A stretch of 31,386 nucleotides of DNA from Saccoglossus kowalevskii. Taxonomy: Eukaryota > Hemichordata > Enteropneusta > Harrimaniidae. The notes below the pieces were generated by a model. The model worked only from the letters and a program-made list of their open reading frames with translations. It was not told where the DNA came from and searched no databases. Shown in pieces: positions 21,296-31,386 of this stretch. Where the stretch lies: NCBI RefSeq assembly GCF_000003605.2, contig NW_003110108.1, positions 1 to 31,386 on the forward strand, written 5' to 3'. Numbering within the stretch: the first letter of the stretch is position 1; every line of letters starts with the position of its first letter. A program made the position numbers and the translations under genes.

Positions 21296-22117
21296 CATTA
21301 CAAACATGGAAAAGATATTCGGCAACATTTCTGCATTTTTTCTTCCTGTGATGTCAAACATTTATAGCAGAAAATCGTGTAATTTTTATAACTTTTCGAA
21401 CTAAAGAAAAGTTTCGCAATTGCTTCTAATTTTCAAGTACAAGTTGTTGATGCTGTCGGCACGTAGTGGGATTTATGTTGTTAACGCACCGTGCAAAATT
21501 GTTCAAAGTCATTGCAAAGTTGTGCAAAGTTATTGCAAAGTTTGTAGATGTACTTGTATAAATGACCTAAGTTGTTGGCTTATAGAAACGCGCAGTTGTA
21601 AAGTCGACAAGTTTATTAAAAGCCAGTTGAAAGCAGCTTATAGATGGTCACGTGAGTTGACTGTAAAATATTAGAAAATAGCGTGCAAAGTTGTAAAAAA
21701 CGAAAGAAATGTTGGCGGAGTTGCTTGTATATATAACCTAAGTCATTATCATGACAACCCCGCAGTTAAATGTCTAAAACATTCAGTAAATATACCGAGA
21801 ATGCCTCATATATAACCAGATTATCACAACAGTCTCCGAAAAGTCGACAACAAACTGCTTACAAAGTTGTGAAAAGCGATTTCAAAATTGGTAGTATCAT
21901 TCGGGATTGTTACCTGTGATATCATATTAACAAGTCCCATGGTTAAAAGTTCGAACATGTGAATAAATATATCGTAAATTGATGTTAAATTACCGTAGTC
22001 TTACTCCAAGTATGCAGAGGTCATAGGTCAATTCTAGAAGATACTTGTGTAAACAATATCGATTTTAAAACATCACAAAACCTGAAATAGCCTCTAATTC
22101 TGCTTAACTTCAAATGA

Positions 22118-22234
22118 TCTATGCAGTTGTGTGGCTAGGTGACCGATAAATGTTTAAAGTAAAGCACAATCGGGCGTGGTTAGTACTTGCATGGGAGACT
22201 CCCCGAGTAAACGAGCTGTTGATTTTTTTTTTTT
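22118..22234 (+). pseudogene. 5S rRNA-like element, copy 24 (B)
   Basis: Intact internal element and box C. GGCTAGGTGACC lies in the 5' third, and the tail is GTTGA followed by twelve Ts, the longest run in the window. Confidence 0.7.
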
Positions 22235-23059
22235 CATTACAAACATGGAAAAGATATTCGGCAACATTTCTGCATTTTTTCTTCCTGCCATGTCAAACAT
22301 TTATAGCAGAAAATCGTGGCATTTTTGTAACTTTTTGAACTAAAGAAAAGTTTCGAAATTCCTTCTAATTTTCAAGTACAAGTTGTTGATGCTGTCGGCA
22401 CGCAGTGGGTTTTAAGTTGTTAACGCACCGTACAAAATTGTTCAAAGTCATTGCAAAGTTGTGCAAAGTTATTGCAAAGTTTGTAGATGTACTTGTATAA
22501 ATGACCTAAGTTGTTGGCTTATAGAAACGCGCAGTTGTAAAGTCGACAAGTTTATTAAAAGCCAGTTGAAAGCAGCTTATAGATGGTCACGTGAGTTGAC
22601 TGTAAAATATTAGAAAATAGCGTGCAAAGTTGTAAAAAAACGAAAGAAATGTTGGCGGAGTTGCTTGTATATATATAACCTAAGTCATTATCATGACAAC
22701 CCCGCAGTTAAATGTCTAAAACATTGAGTAAATATTCCGAGAATGCCTCATATATAACCAGATTATCACAACAGTCACCGAAAAGTCGACAACAAACTGC
22801 TTACAAAGTTATGAAAAGCGATTTCAAAGTTGGTAGTTTCATTCGGGATTGTTACCTGTGATATCATATTAACAAGTCCCGTGGTTAAAAGTTTGAACAT
22901 GTGAATAAATATATCGTAAATTGATGTTAAATTACCGTAGTCTTACTCCAAGTATGCAGAGGTCATAGGTCAATTCTAGAAGATACTTGTGTAAACAATA
23001 TCGATTTTAAAACATCCCAAAACCTGAAATAGCCTCTAATTCTGCTTAATTTCAAATGA

Positions 23060-23164
23060 TCTATGCAGTTGTGTGGTTAGGTGACCGATAAATGTTTAAA
23101 GTAAAGCACAATCGTACTTGCATGGGAGACTCCCCGAGTAAACGAGCTGTTGAATTTTTTTTTT
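23060..23164 (+). pseudogene. 5S rRNA-like element, copy 25 (B), 11-bp deletion in control region
   Basis: The sequence jumps from CACAATCG straight to TACTTGCATGG, losing GGCGTGGTTAG, that is the internal element and the first part of box C. This copy should not bind TFIIIA normally. It explains most of the short 929-bp period here. Confidence 0.7.
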
Positions 23165-23988
23165 CATTACAAACATGGAAAAGATATTTGGCAACATTTC
23201 TGCATTTTTTCTTCCTGCGATGTCAAACATTTATAGCAGAAAATCGTGGCATTTTTGTAACTTTTTGAACTAAAGAAAAGTTTCGAAATTCCTTCTAATT
23301 TTCAAGTACAAGTTGTTGATGCTGTCGGTACGCAGTGGGTTTTAAGTTGTTAACGCACCATGCAAAATTGTTCAAAGTCATTGCAAAGTTGTGCAAAGTT
23401 ATTGCAAAGTTTGTAGATGTACTTGTATAAATGACCTAAGTTGTTGGCTTATAGAAACGCGCAGTTGTAAAGTCGACAAGTTTATTAAAAGCCAGTTGAA
23501 AGCAGCTTATAGATGGTCACGTGAGTTGACTGTAAAATATTAGAAAATAGCGTGCAAAGTTGTAAAAAACGAAAGAAATGTTGGCGGAGTTGCTTGTATA
23601 TATATAACCTAAGTCATTATCATAACAACCCCGCAGTAAAATTTCGAAAACATTAAGTAAATGTTCCGAGAATGCCTCATATATAAGCAGATTATCACAA
23701 CAGCCACCGGGAAGTCGACAACAAACTGCTTACAAAGTTGTGAAAAGCGATTTCAAAGTTGGTAGTTTCATTCGGGATTGTTACCTGTGATATCATATTA
23801 ACAAGCCCCATGGTTAAAAGTTCGAACATGTGAATAAATATATCGTAAATTGATGTTAAATTACCGTAGTCTTACTCCAAGTATGCAGAGGTCATAGGTC
23901 AATTCTAGAAGATACTTGTGTAAACGATATCGATTTTAAAACATCCCAAAACCTGAAATAGCCTCGAATTATGCTTAATTTCAAATGA

Positions 23989-24103
23989 TCTATGCAGTTG
24001 TGTGGTTAGGTGACCGATAAATGTTTAAAGTAAAGCACAATCGGGCGTGGTTAGTACTTGCAGGGAGACTCCCCGAGTAAACGAGATGTTGAATTTGTTT
24101 TTT
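23989..24103 (+). pseudogene. 5S rRNA-like element, copy 26 (B)
   Basis: Two bases are missing in box C (CTTGCAGGGAG), as in copies 17 and 30. CGAGATGTTG is at the 3' end, and the T-run is broken by a G (TTTG then six Ts). Confidence 0.67.
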
Positions 24104-24927
24104 CATTACAAACATGGAAAAGATATTCGGCAACATTTCTGCATTTTTACTTCCTGTGATGTCAAACACTTATAGCAGAAACTCGTGGCATTTTTGTAAC
24201 TTTTTGAACTAAAGAAAAGTTTCGCAATTGCTTCTAATTTTCAAGTACAAGTTGTTGATGCTGTCGGCACGTACTGGGTTTTATGTTGTTAACGCGGCGT
24301 GCAAAATTGTTCAAAGTCATTGCAAAGTTGTGCAAAGTTATTGCAACGTTTGTAGATGTACTTGTATAAATGACATAAGTTGTTGGCTTATAGAAACGCG
24401 CAGTTGTAAAGTCGACATGTTTATTAAAAACAAGTTGAAAGCAGCTTATAGATGGTCACGTGAGTTGACAGTAAAATATTAGAAAATAGCGTGCAAAGTT
24501 GTAAAAAACGAAAGAAATGTTGGTTGAGTTGCTTGTATATATGTAACCTAAGTCATTATCATGACAACCCCGCAGTTAAATGTATAAAACATTAAGTAAA
24601 TGTTCCGTGAATGCCTCATATATAACCAGATTATCACAACAGTCACCGGAAAGTCGACAACAAACTGCTTACAAAGTTGTGAAAAACGATTTCAAAGTTG
24701 GTAGTTTCATTCGGGATTGTTACCTGTGATATCATATTAACAAGTCCCATGGTTAAAAGTTCGAACATGTGAATAAATATATCGTAAATTGATGTTAAAT
24801 TACCGTAGTCTTACTCCAAGTATGCAGAGGTCATAGGTAAATTCTAGAAGATACTTGTGTAAACGATATCGATTTTAAAACATCCCAAAACCTGAAATAG
24901 CCTCGAATTGTGCTTAATTTCAAATGA

Positions 24928-25042
24928 TCTATGCAGTTGTGTGGTTAGGTGACCGATAAATGTTTGAAGTAAAGCACAATCGGGCGTCGTTAGTACTTGC
25001 ATGGGAGACTCCCCGAGTAAACGAGTTGTTGAATTTTTTTTT
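24928..25042 (+). pseudogene. 5S rRNA-like element, copy 27 (B)
   Basis: A GCGTCGTTAG change hits the start of box C. The start region carries TTTGAAGTAAAG, a mix of A and B alleles. Confidence 0.68.
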
Positions 25043-25865
25043 CATTACAAACATGGAAAAGATATTCGGCAACATTTCTGCATTTTTTCTTCTTGTGATG
25101 GCAAACATTTATAGCACAAAATCGTGGCATTTTTGTAACTTGTTTAACTAAAGAAAAGTTTCGAAATTCCTTCTAATTTTCAAGTACAAGTTGTTGATGA
25201 TGTCGGTACGCAGTGGATTTTATGTTGTTAACGCACCGTGCAAAGTTGTTCAAAGTCATTGCAAGGTTGTGCAAAGTTATTGCAAAGTTGTTAGATGTAT
25301 TTGCATAAATGACCTAAGTTGTTGGCTTGTAGAAACGCGCAGTTGTAAAGTCGACAAGTTTATTAAAAGCCAATTGAAAGCAGCTTATAGATGTTCACGT
25401 GAGTTGACTGTAAAATGTTAGAAAACAGCGAGCAAAGTTGTAAAACACGAAAGAAATGTTGGCGGAGTTGCTTGTATAAATAACCTAAGTCATTATCGTA
25501 ACAACCCCGCAGTAAAATTTCGAAAACATTAAATAAATGTTCCGAGAATGCCTCATATATAAGCAGATTATCACAACAGTCACCGGGAAAGTCGACAACA
25601 AACTGCTTACAAAGTTGTGAAAAGCGATTTCAAAGTTGGTAGTATCATTCGGGATTTTTACCTGTGATATCATATTAACAAGTCCCATGGTTAAAAGTTC
25701 GAACATGTGAATACATATATAGTAAATTGATGTTAAATTACCGTAGTCTTACTCCAAGTCTGCAGAGGTCATAGGTCAATTCTAGAAGATACTTGTGTAA
25801 ACGATATCGATTTTAAAACATCCCAAAACCTGAAATAGCCTCGAATTCTGCTTAATTTCAAATTA

Positions 25866-25981
25866 TCTATGCAGTTGTGTGGTTAGGTGACCGATAAATG
25901 TTTAAAGTAAAGCTCAATCGGGCGTGGTTAGTACTTGCATGGGAGACTCCCCGAGTAAACGAGCTGTTGAATTTTTTTTTT
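25866..25981 (+). pseudogene. 5S rRNA-like element, copy 28 (B)
   Basis: Box C is intact; GTAAAGCTCAATC lies in the box A region. Downstream flank reads TATTACAAAC. The ORF at 25898-26359 begins inside this copy and runs on because a later TAA became CGA; it is not called a gene. Confidence 0.7.
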
Positions 25982-26805
25982 ATTACAAACATGGAAAAGA
26001 TTGTCGGCAACATTTCTGCATTTTTTCTTCCTGTGATGTCAAACATTTATAGCAGAAAATCGTGGCATTTTTGTAACTTTTTGAACGAAAGAAAAGTTTC
26101 GCAATTGCTTCTAATTTTCAAATACAAGTTGTTGATGCTGTCGGCAGGTAGTGGGTTTTATGTTGTTAACGCATCGTGCAAAATTGTACAAATTCATTGC
26201 AAAATTGTGCAAAGTTATTGCAAAGTTTGTAGATGCACTTGCATAAATGACCTAAGTTGTTGGCTTATAGAAACGCGCAGTTGTAAAGTCGACAAGTTTA
26301 ATAAAAGCCAATTGAAAGCAGCGTATATATGGTCACGTGAGTTGACTGTAAAATATTAGGGAACAGCGTGCAAAGTTGTAAAAACGCAATAAATGTTGGC
26401 GGAGTTGCTTGTATATATATATAACCTAAGTCATTATCATGACAACCCCACAGTTAAATGTCAAAAACATTAAGTAAATATTCCGAGAATGCCTCATATA
26501 TAACCAGATTATCACAACAGTCACCGAAAAGTCGACAACAAACTGCTTACAAAGTTATGAAAAGCGATTTCAAAGTTGGTAGTTTCTTTCGGGATTGTTA
26601 CCTGTGATATCATATTAACAAGTCCCGTGGTTAAAAGTTTGAACATGTGAATAAATATATCGTAAATTGATGTTAAATTACCGTAGTCTTACTCCAAGTA
26701 CGCATAGGTCATAGGTCAATTCTAGAAGATACTTGTGTAAAACAATATCGATTTTAAACATCCCAAAACCTGTAATAGCCTCTAATTCTGCCTAATTTCA
26801 AATGA

Positions 26806-26921
26806 TCTATGCAGTTATGTGGGTAGGTGACCGATAAATGTTTAAAGTAATGCACAATCGGGCGTGGTTAGTAATTGCATGGGAGACTCCCCGAGTAAAC
26901 TAGCAGTTGATTTTGTTTTTT
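26806..26921 (+). pseudogene. 5S rRNA-like element, copy 29 (B)
   Basis: Several private changes: GTGGGTAGGTG, AGTAATGCACAA, TAGTAATTGC, ACTAGCAGTTG and a T-run broken by G. It is one of the most eroded copies. Confidence 0.65.
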
Positions 26922-27742
26922 CATTACAACATGGAAAAGATATTCGGCAACATTTCTGCATTTTTACTTCCTGTTATGTCAAACACTTATAGCAGAAACT
27001 CGTGGCATTTTTATAACTTTTTGAACTAAAGAAAAGTTTCGCAATTCCTTCTAATTTTCAAGTACAAGTTGTTGATGCTGTCGGCACGTAGTGGGTTTTA
27101 TGTTGTTAACGCGGCGTGCAAAATTGCTCAAAGTCATTGCAAAGTTGTGCAAAGTTATTGCAAAGTTTGTAGATGTACTTGTATAAATGACCTGAGTTGT
27201 TGGCTTATAGAAACGCGCAGTTGTAAAGTCGACAAGTTTATTAAAAGCCAGTTGAAATCAGCTTATAGATGGTCGCGTGAGTTGACTGTAAAATATTAGA
27301 AACTAGCGAGCAAAGTTGTAAAACACGAAAGAAATGTTGGCAGAGTTGCTTGTATATATAACCTAAGTCATTGTCATAACAACCTGGCAGTAAAATTTTG
27401 AAAACATTAAATAAATGTTCCGAGAATGCCTCATATATAACCAGATTATCACAACAGTCACCGGAAAGTCGACAACAAACTGCTTACAAAGTTGTGAAAA
27501 ACGATTTCAAAGTTGGTAGTTTCAATCGGGATTGTTACCTGTGATATCATATTAACAAGTCCCGTGGTTAAAAGTTCGAACATGTGAATAAATATAGCGT
27601 AAATTGATGTTAAATTACCGTAGTCTTACTCCAAGTATGCAGAGGTCATAGGTCAATTCTAGAAGATACTTGTGTAAACGATATCGATTTTAAAACATCC
27701 CAAAACCTGAAATAGCCTCGAATTCTGCTTAATTTAAAATGA

Positions 27743-27856
27743 TCTATGCAGTTGTGTGGTTAGGTGACCGATAAATGTTTAAAGTAAAGCACAATCGGGG
27801 GTGGTTAGTACTTGCAGGGAGACTCCCCGAGTAAACGAGCTGTTGAATTTTTTTTT
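27743..27856 (+). pseudogene. 5S rRNA-like element, copy 30 (B)
   Basis: The internal element has ATCGGGGGTGG and box C has CTTGCAGGGAG. It is the last B copy of the long B block. Confidence 0.67.
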
Positions 27857-28679
27857 CATTACAAACATGGAAAAGATATTCGGCAACATTTCTGCATTTT
27901 TACTTCCTGTTATGTAAAACACTTATAGCAGAAACTCGTGGCATTTTTATAACTTTTTGAACTAAAGAAAAGTTTCGCAATTCCTTCTAATTTTCAAGTA
28001 CAAGTTGTTGATGCTGTCGGCACGTAGTGGGTTTTATGTTGTTAACGCGGCGTGCAAAATTGCTCAAAGTCATTGCAAAGTTTTGCAAAGTTATTGCAAA
28101 GTTTGTAGATGTACTTGTATAAATGACCTGAGTTGTTGGCTTATAGAAACGCGCAGTTGTAAAGTCGACAAATTTAATAAAAGCCAGTTGAAAGCAGCTT
28201 ATAGATGTTCACGTGAGTTGACTGTAAAATGTTAGAAAACAGTGTGCAAAGTTGGAAAAAACGAAAGAAATGTTGGCGGAGTTGCTTGTATATATAACCT
28301 AAGTCATTATCATGACAACCCCGAAGTTAAATGTCGAAAACATTAAGTAAATGTTCTGAGAATGCCTCATTTATAAGCAAATTGTCACAACAGTCAACCG
28401 AAACGTCGACAACAAACTGCTTACAAAGTTGTGAAAAGCGATTGCAAAGTTGGTAGTTTCATTCGGGATTGTTACCTGTGATATCATATTAACAAGTCAC
28501 ATAGTTAAAAGTTCGAAAATGTGAATAAAGATTTCGTTAATTGATGTTAAATTACCGTAGTCTTACTCCAAGTATGTAGATGTCATAGGTCAATTCTAGA
28601 AAATATTTGCGTAGGTGATATCGATTTTAAAACATCTCAAAACCTGAAATAGCCGGGAATTCGGCCTAATTTCATGTTT

Positions 28680-28795
28680 TCTATGCAGTTGTGTGGTTAG
28701 ATGACCGATAAATGTTTAAAGTAAAGCGCAATCGGGCGTGGTTAGTACTTGCATGGGAGACTCCCTGAGTAAACGAGCTGTTGAATTGTTTTTTT
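28680..28795 (+). pseudogene. 5S rRNA-like element, copy 31 (A1/B hybrid)
   Basis: TTTAAAGTAAAG (B) is joined to CGCAATCGGGCG and CCCTGAGTAAACG (A) within the same element. It sits at the B-to-A boundary, so an exchange point lies inside or beside it. GTTAGATGACC is private. Confidence 0.7.
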
Positions 28796-29619
28796 GTTTC
28801 ATCACAGACATGGAAAAAATATACGGCAACATTTCTGCATTTTTCTTCCTGTGATGTCAATCATTTATAGTATAAAATCGTGGCATTTTTGTAACTTTTT
28901 TTACTAATGGAAAGTTTCGAAATTCCTTCTAACTTTCAAGTACAAGTTGTTGATGCTGTCGGCACGTAGTGGGTTTTAAGTTGTTAACGCACCGTGCAAA
29001 GTTGTTCAAAGTCATTGAAAGTTGTGCAAAGTTATTGCAAAGTTGGTAGATGTATTTGCATAAATGACTAAGTTGTTGGCTTATAGAAACGCGCAGTTGT
29101 AAAGTCGACACATTTAATAAAAGCCAGTTCAAAGCAGCTTTTAGATGTTCACGTGAGTTGACTGTAAAATTTTAGAAAACAGCGTGCAAAGTTGGAAAAA
29201 ACGAAAGAAATGTTGGCGGAGTTGCTTGTATATATAACCTAAGTCATTATCATGACAACCCCGAAGTTAAATGTCGAAAACATTAAGTAAATGTTCCGAG
29301 AATGCCTCATATATAAGCAAATTGTCACAACAGTCAACCGAAACGTCGACAACAAACTGCTTACAAAGTTGTGAAAAGCGATTGCAAAGTTGGTAGTTTC
29401 ATTCGGGATTGTTACCTGTGATATCATTTTAACAAGTCCCATAGTTATAAGCTCGAAAATGTGAATAAAGATTTCGTTAATTGATGTTAAATTACTGTAG
29501 TCTTACTCCAAGTATGTGGATGTCATAGGTCAATTCTAGAAGATATTTACGTAGGCGATATCGATTTTAAAACATCTCAAAACCTGAAATAGCCGGGAAT
29601 TCGGCCTAATTGCATGTTT

Positions 29620-29734
29620 TCTATGCAGTTGTGTGGTTAGGTGACCGATAAATGTTTGACGTAAAGCGCAATCGGGCGTGGTTAGTACTTGCATGGGAGA
29701 CTCCCTGAGTAAACGAGCTGTTAATTTTTTTTTT
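29620..29734 (+). pseudogene. 5S rRNA-like element, copy 32 (A1/A2 hybrid)
   Basis: Reads GACGTAAAGCGCAA in the box A region and CTGTTAATT at the 3' end. It lies between A1-type sequence upstream (CCCCGAAG at about 29,261) and an A2 allele (ACTTCAACG) just downstream. Confidence 0.7.
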
Positions 29735-30558
29735 GTTTCATCACAGACATGGAAAAGATATACTTCAACGTTTCTGCATTTTTCTTCCTGTGATGTCAAT
29801 CATTTATAGTATATAATCGTGGCATTTTTGTAACTTTTTTAACTAATGGAAAGTTTCGAAATTCCTTCTAATTTTCAAGCACAAGTTGTTGATGCTGTCG
29901 GCACGTGGTGGGTTTTAAGTTGTTAACGCACTGTGCAAAGTTGTTCAAAGTCATTGAAAGTTGTGCAAAGTTATTGCAAAGTTGGTAGATGTATTTGCAT
30001 AAATGACCTAAGTTGTTGGCTTATTGAAACGCGCAGTTGTAAAGTCGACAAATTTAATAAAAGCCAGTTGAAAGCAGCTTATAGATGTTCACGTGAGTTG
30101 ACTGTAAAATGTTAGAAAACAGGTGCAAAGTTGGAAAAAACGAAAGAAATGTTGGCGGAGTTGCTTGTATATATAACCTAAGTCATTATCATGACAACCC
30201 CGCAGTTAAATGTCGAAAATATTAAGTAAATGTTCCGAGAATGCTTCATATGTAAGCAGATTGTCACAACAGTCAACCAAAAAGTCGACTACAAACTGCT
30301 TACAAAGTTGTGAAAAGCGATTGCAAAGTTCGTATGTTCATTTGGGATTGTTACCTGTGATATCATTTTAACAAGTCCCATAGTTAAAAGCTCGAAAATG
30401 TGAATAAATATTTCGTTAATTGATGTTAAATTACCGTAGTCTTACTCCAAGTATGTAGATGTCATAGGTCAATTCTAGAAGATATTTGCGTAGGCGATAT
30501 CGATTTTAAAACATCTCAAAACCTGAAATAGCCGGGAATTCGGCCTAATTGCATGTTT

Positions 30559-30674
30559 TCTATGCAGTTGTGTGGTTAGGTGACCAATAAATGTTTGAGG
30601 TAAAGCGCAATCGGGCGTGGTTAGTACTTGCATGGGAGACTCCCTGAGTAAACGAGCTGTTGAATTTTGTTTTT
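30559..30674 (+). pseudogene. 5S rRNA-like element, copy 33 (A2)
   Basis: Intact internal element and box C; GGTGACCAATAAATG lies in the 5' third. The T-run is broken by G (four Ts, G, five Ts). Last 5S-like copy in the window. Confidence 0.7.
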
Positions 30675-31386
30675 GTTTCATCACAGACATGGAAAAGATA
30701 TACTTCAACATTTCTGCATTTTTCTTCCTGTGATGTCAATCATTTATTGTAGAAAATCGTGGCATTTTTGTAACTTTTTTAACTAATGGATAGTTTCGAA
30801 ATTCCTTCTAATTTTCAAGTACAAGTTGTTGATGCTGTCGGCACGTAATGGGTTTTAAGTTGTTAACGCACCGTGCAAAGTTGTTCAAAGTCATTGAAAG
30901 TTGTGCAAAGTTATTGCAAAGTTGGTAGATGTATTTGCATAAATGACCTAAGTTGTTGGCTTATAGAAACGCGCAGTTGTAAAGTCGACACATTTAATAA
31001 AAGCCAGTTCAAAGCAGCTTTTAGATGTTTACGTGAGTTGACTGTAAAATTTTAGAAAACAGCGTGCAAAGTTGGAAAAAACGAAAGAAATGTTGGCGGA
31101 GTTGCTTGTATATATAACCTAAGTCATTATCATGACAACCCCGAAGTTAAATGTCGAAAAACATTAAGTAAAATGTTCCGAGAATGCCTCATATATAAGC
31201 AAATTGTCACAACAGTCAACCGAAACGTCGACAACAAACTGCTTACAAAGTTGTGAAAAAGCGATTGCAAAGTTGGTAGTTTCATTCGGGATTGTTACCT
31301 GTGATATCATATTAACAAGTCCCCATAAAATAAAAGCTCGAAAATGTGAATAAAAGATTTCGTTTAATTGATGTTAATTTACCGTA

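Larger units (their letters stand above)
14951..28160 (+). repeat. Array block 4: family B monomers x14
   Basis: Fourteen consecutive copies (anchors 15509 to 27652) carry the B markers GCAGAGGTCATAGG, TTTAAAGTAAAGCACAAT, CCCCGAGTAAACG and ACTAAAGAAAAG. Divergence inside the block is higher than inside the A2 blocks and includes two copies with the same ~47-bp deletion, one with an 11-bp deletion in box C, a run of three sharing AACTCTGCAGTAAAA, and a patch with A alleles near 25.3-25.4 kb. The left edge has clustered one-base deletions. The right edge switches to A near 28,160 in the stretch before the TCACGTGA palindrome. Confidence 0.85.
1..31386 (+). repeat. Tandem satellite array, ~940-bp monomer, ~33.4 head-to-tail copies
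   Basis: The whole window is one array. The anchor GTCAATTCTA (in GGTCAATTCTAGAAG) begins at 531, 1477, 2418, 3359, 4301, 5239, 6177, 7115, 8031, 8972, 9914, 10856, 11797, 12738 (one base changed), 13680 (one base changed), 14622, 15509, 16448, 17344, 18282, 19219, 20152, 21090, 22027, 22969, 23898, 24837 (one base changed), 25775, 26715, 27652, 28589, 29529 and 30468. Spacing is 937-942 bp except 946 (first pair), 933 (19219-20152) and four clearly short periods: 916 (7115-8031), 887 (14622-15509), 896 (16448-17344) and 929 (22969-23898). Each of those four has a visible deletion. All copies run in one direction with no inversion and no inserted foreign sequence. Both window edges cut through a monomer, so the array continues outside. 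The only recognisable gene ancestry is a 5S-like element in each monomer. Confidence 0.99.
28161..31386 (+). repeat. Array block 5: family A monomers (A1, hybrid, A2, partial A1)
   Basis: A alleles resume at about 28,165 (TTTAATAAAAGCC, GATGTTCACGTG). The copy anchored at 28589 is A1 but keeps a B-like TTTAAAGTAAAG inside its 5S-like element. The copy anchored at 29529 joins A1 flanks to the A2 allele ACTTCAAC. The copy anchored at 30468 is A2. The last partial copy returns to A1 (CCCCGAAG at about 31,141). One-base insertions accumulate after about 31,150. Confidence 0.8.

Noticed and set aside
25898-26359. 153-codon plus-strand ORF
   Set aside because: It is two ordinary B-monomer shadow ORFs joined because a TAA in GAACTAAAG became GAACGAAAG in this copy only. 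It starts inside the 5S-like element and resembles no protein family known to me.
1-31386. CRISPR array or other repeat-spacer system
   Set aside because: Repeats are about 940 bp and directly adjacent with no unique spacers, and the 5S-like element is eukaryotic in form.
1-31386. Tandemly inserted transposon or retroelement
   Set aside because: No terminal inverted repeats, long terminal repeats, poly(A) tail, target-site duplications or transposase or reverse transcriptase ORF is visible at monomer edges.

Overview
The window is a single uninterrupted tandem array: about 33.4 head-to-tail copies of a monomer of about 940 bp, all in the same direction, filling all 31,386 bases. I find no protein-coding gene, tRNA, full canonical rRNA gene, CRISPR array or transposase. 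Every ORF longer than 60 codons recurs once per monomer, and its frame depends on homopolymer length, so I call none of them a gene.

One element in each monomer has a recognisable ancestry. About 100 bp after a fixed anchor (GGTCAATTCTAGAAG) lies a stretch of about 110 bp on the + strand that reads like a diverged 5S rRNA gene. Its 3' half is close to the eukaryotic 5S internal control region (TCGGGCGTGGTTAGTACTTG, then CATGGGAGACTCCCTGAG) and it ends in a T-run like an RNA polymerase III terminator. Its 5' half is only weakly alignable. The array is therefore best described as a 5S-rDNA-derived satellite, or a decayed 5S gene cluster with a long spacer. A eukaryotic, AT-rich and probably animal genome is suggested by the GGGAGAC form of box C, but the species cannot be told.

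Layout: the monomers fall into two main families. Family A (markers: GATGTCATAGG, GGTAAAGCGCAAT, ACTAATGGAAAG, GATGTTCACGTG) has sub-types A1 (CCCCGAAG, CCGAAACGTCGAC) and A2 (CCCCGCAG, CCAAAAAGTCGACTAC). Family B (markers: GAGGTCATAGG, TTTAAAGTAAAGCACAAT, ACTAAAGAAAAG, GATGGTCACGTG) is the other. The order is A1, A2 x4, B x2 (to about 6.56 kb); A1, A2 x8, B x14 (to about 28.16 kb); then A1, an A1/A2 hybrid, A2 and a partial A1. The order A1-A2-B thus occurs twice and begins a third time. Both A2-to-B switches, near 4.7 kb and 14.95 kb, carry clusters of one-base deletions, and the last 250 bp carries one-base insertions, which raises a question of assembly quality.

Other features recurring in each monomer are a 21-bp sub-repeat rich in GCAAAGTT, a near-invariant TCACGTGA palindrome, a TATATATAA tract about 70 bp after it, and the small inverted repeat GTCAT-TATC-ATGAC. 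Whether the 5S-like units are transcribed cannot be decided from sequence alone.
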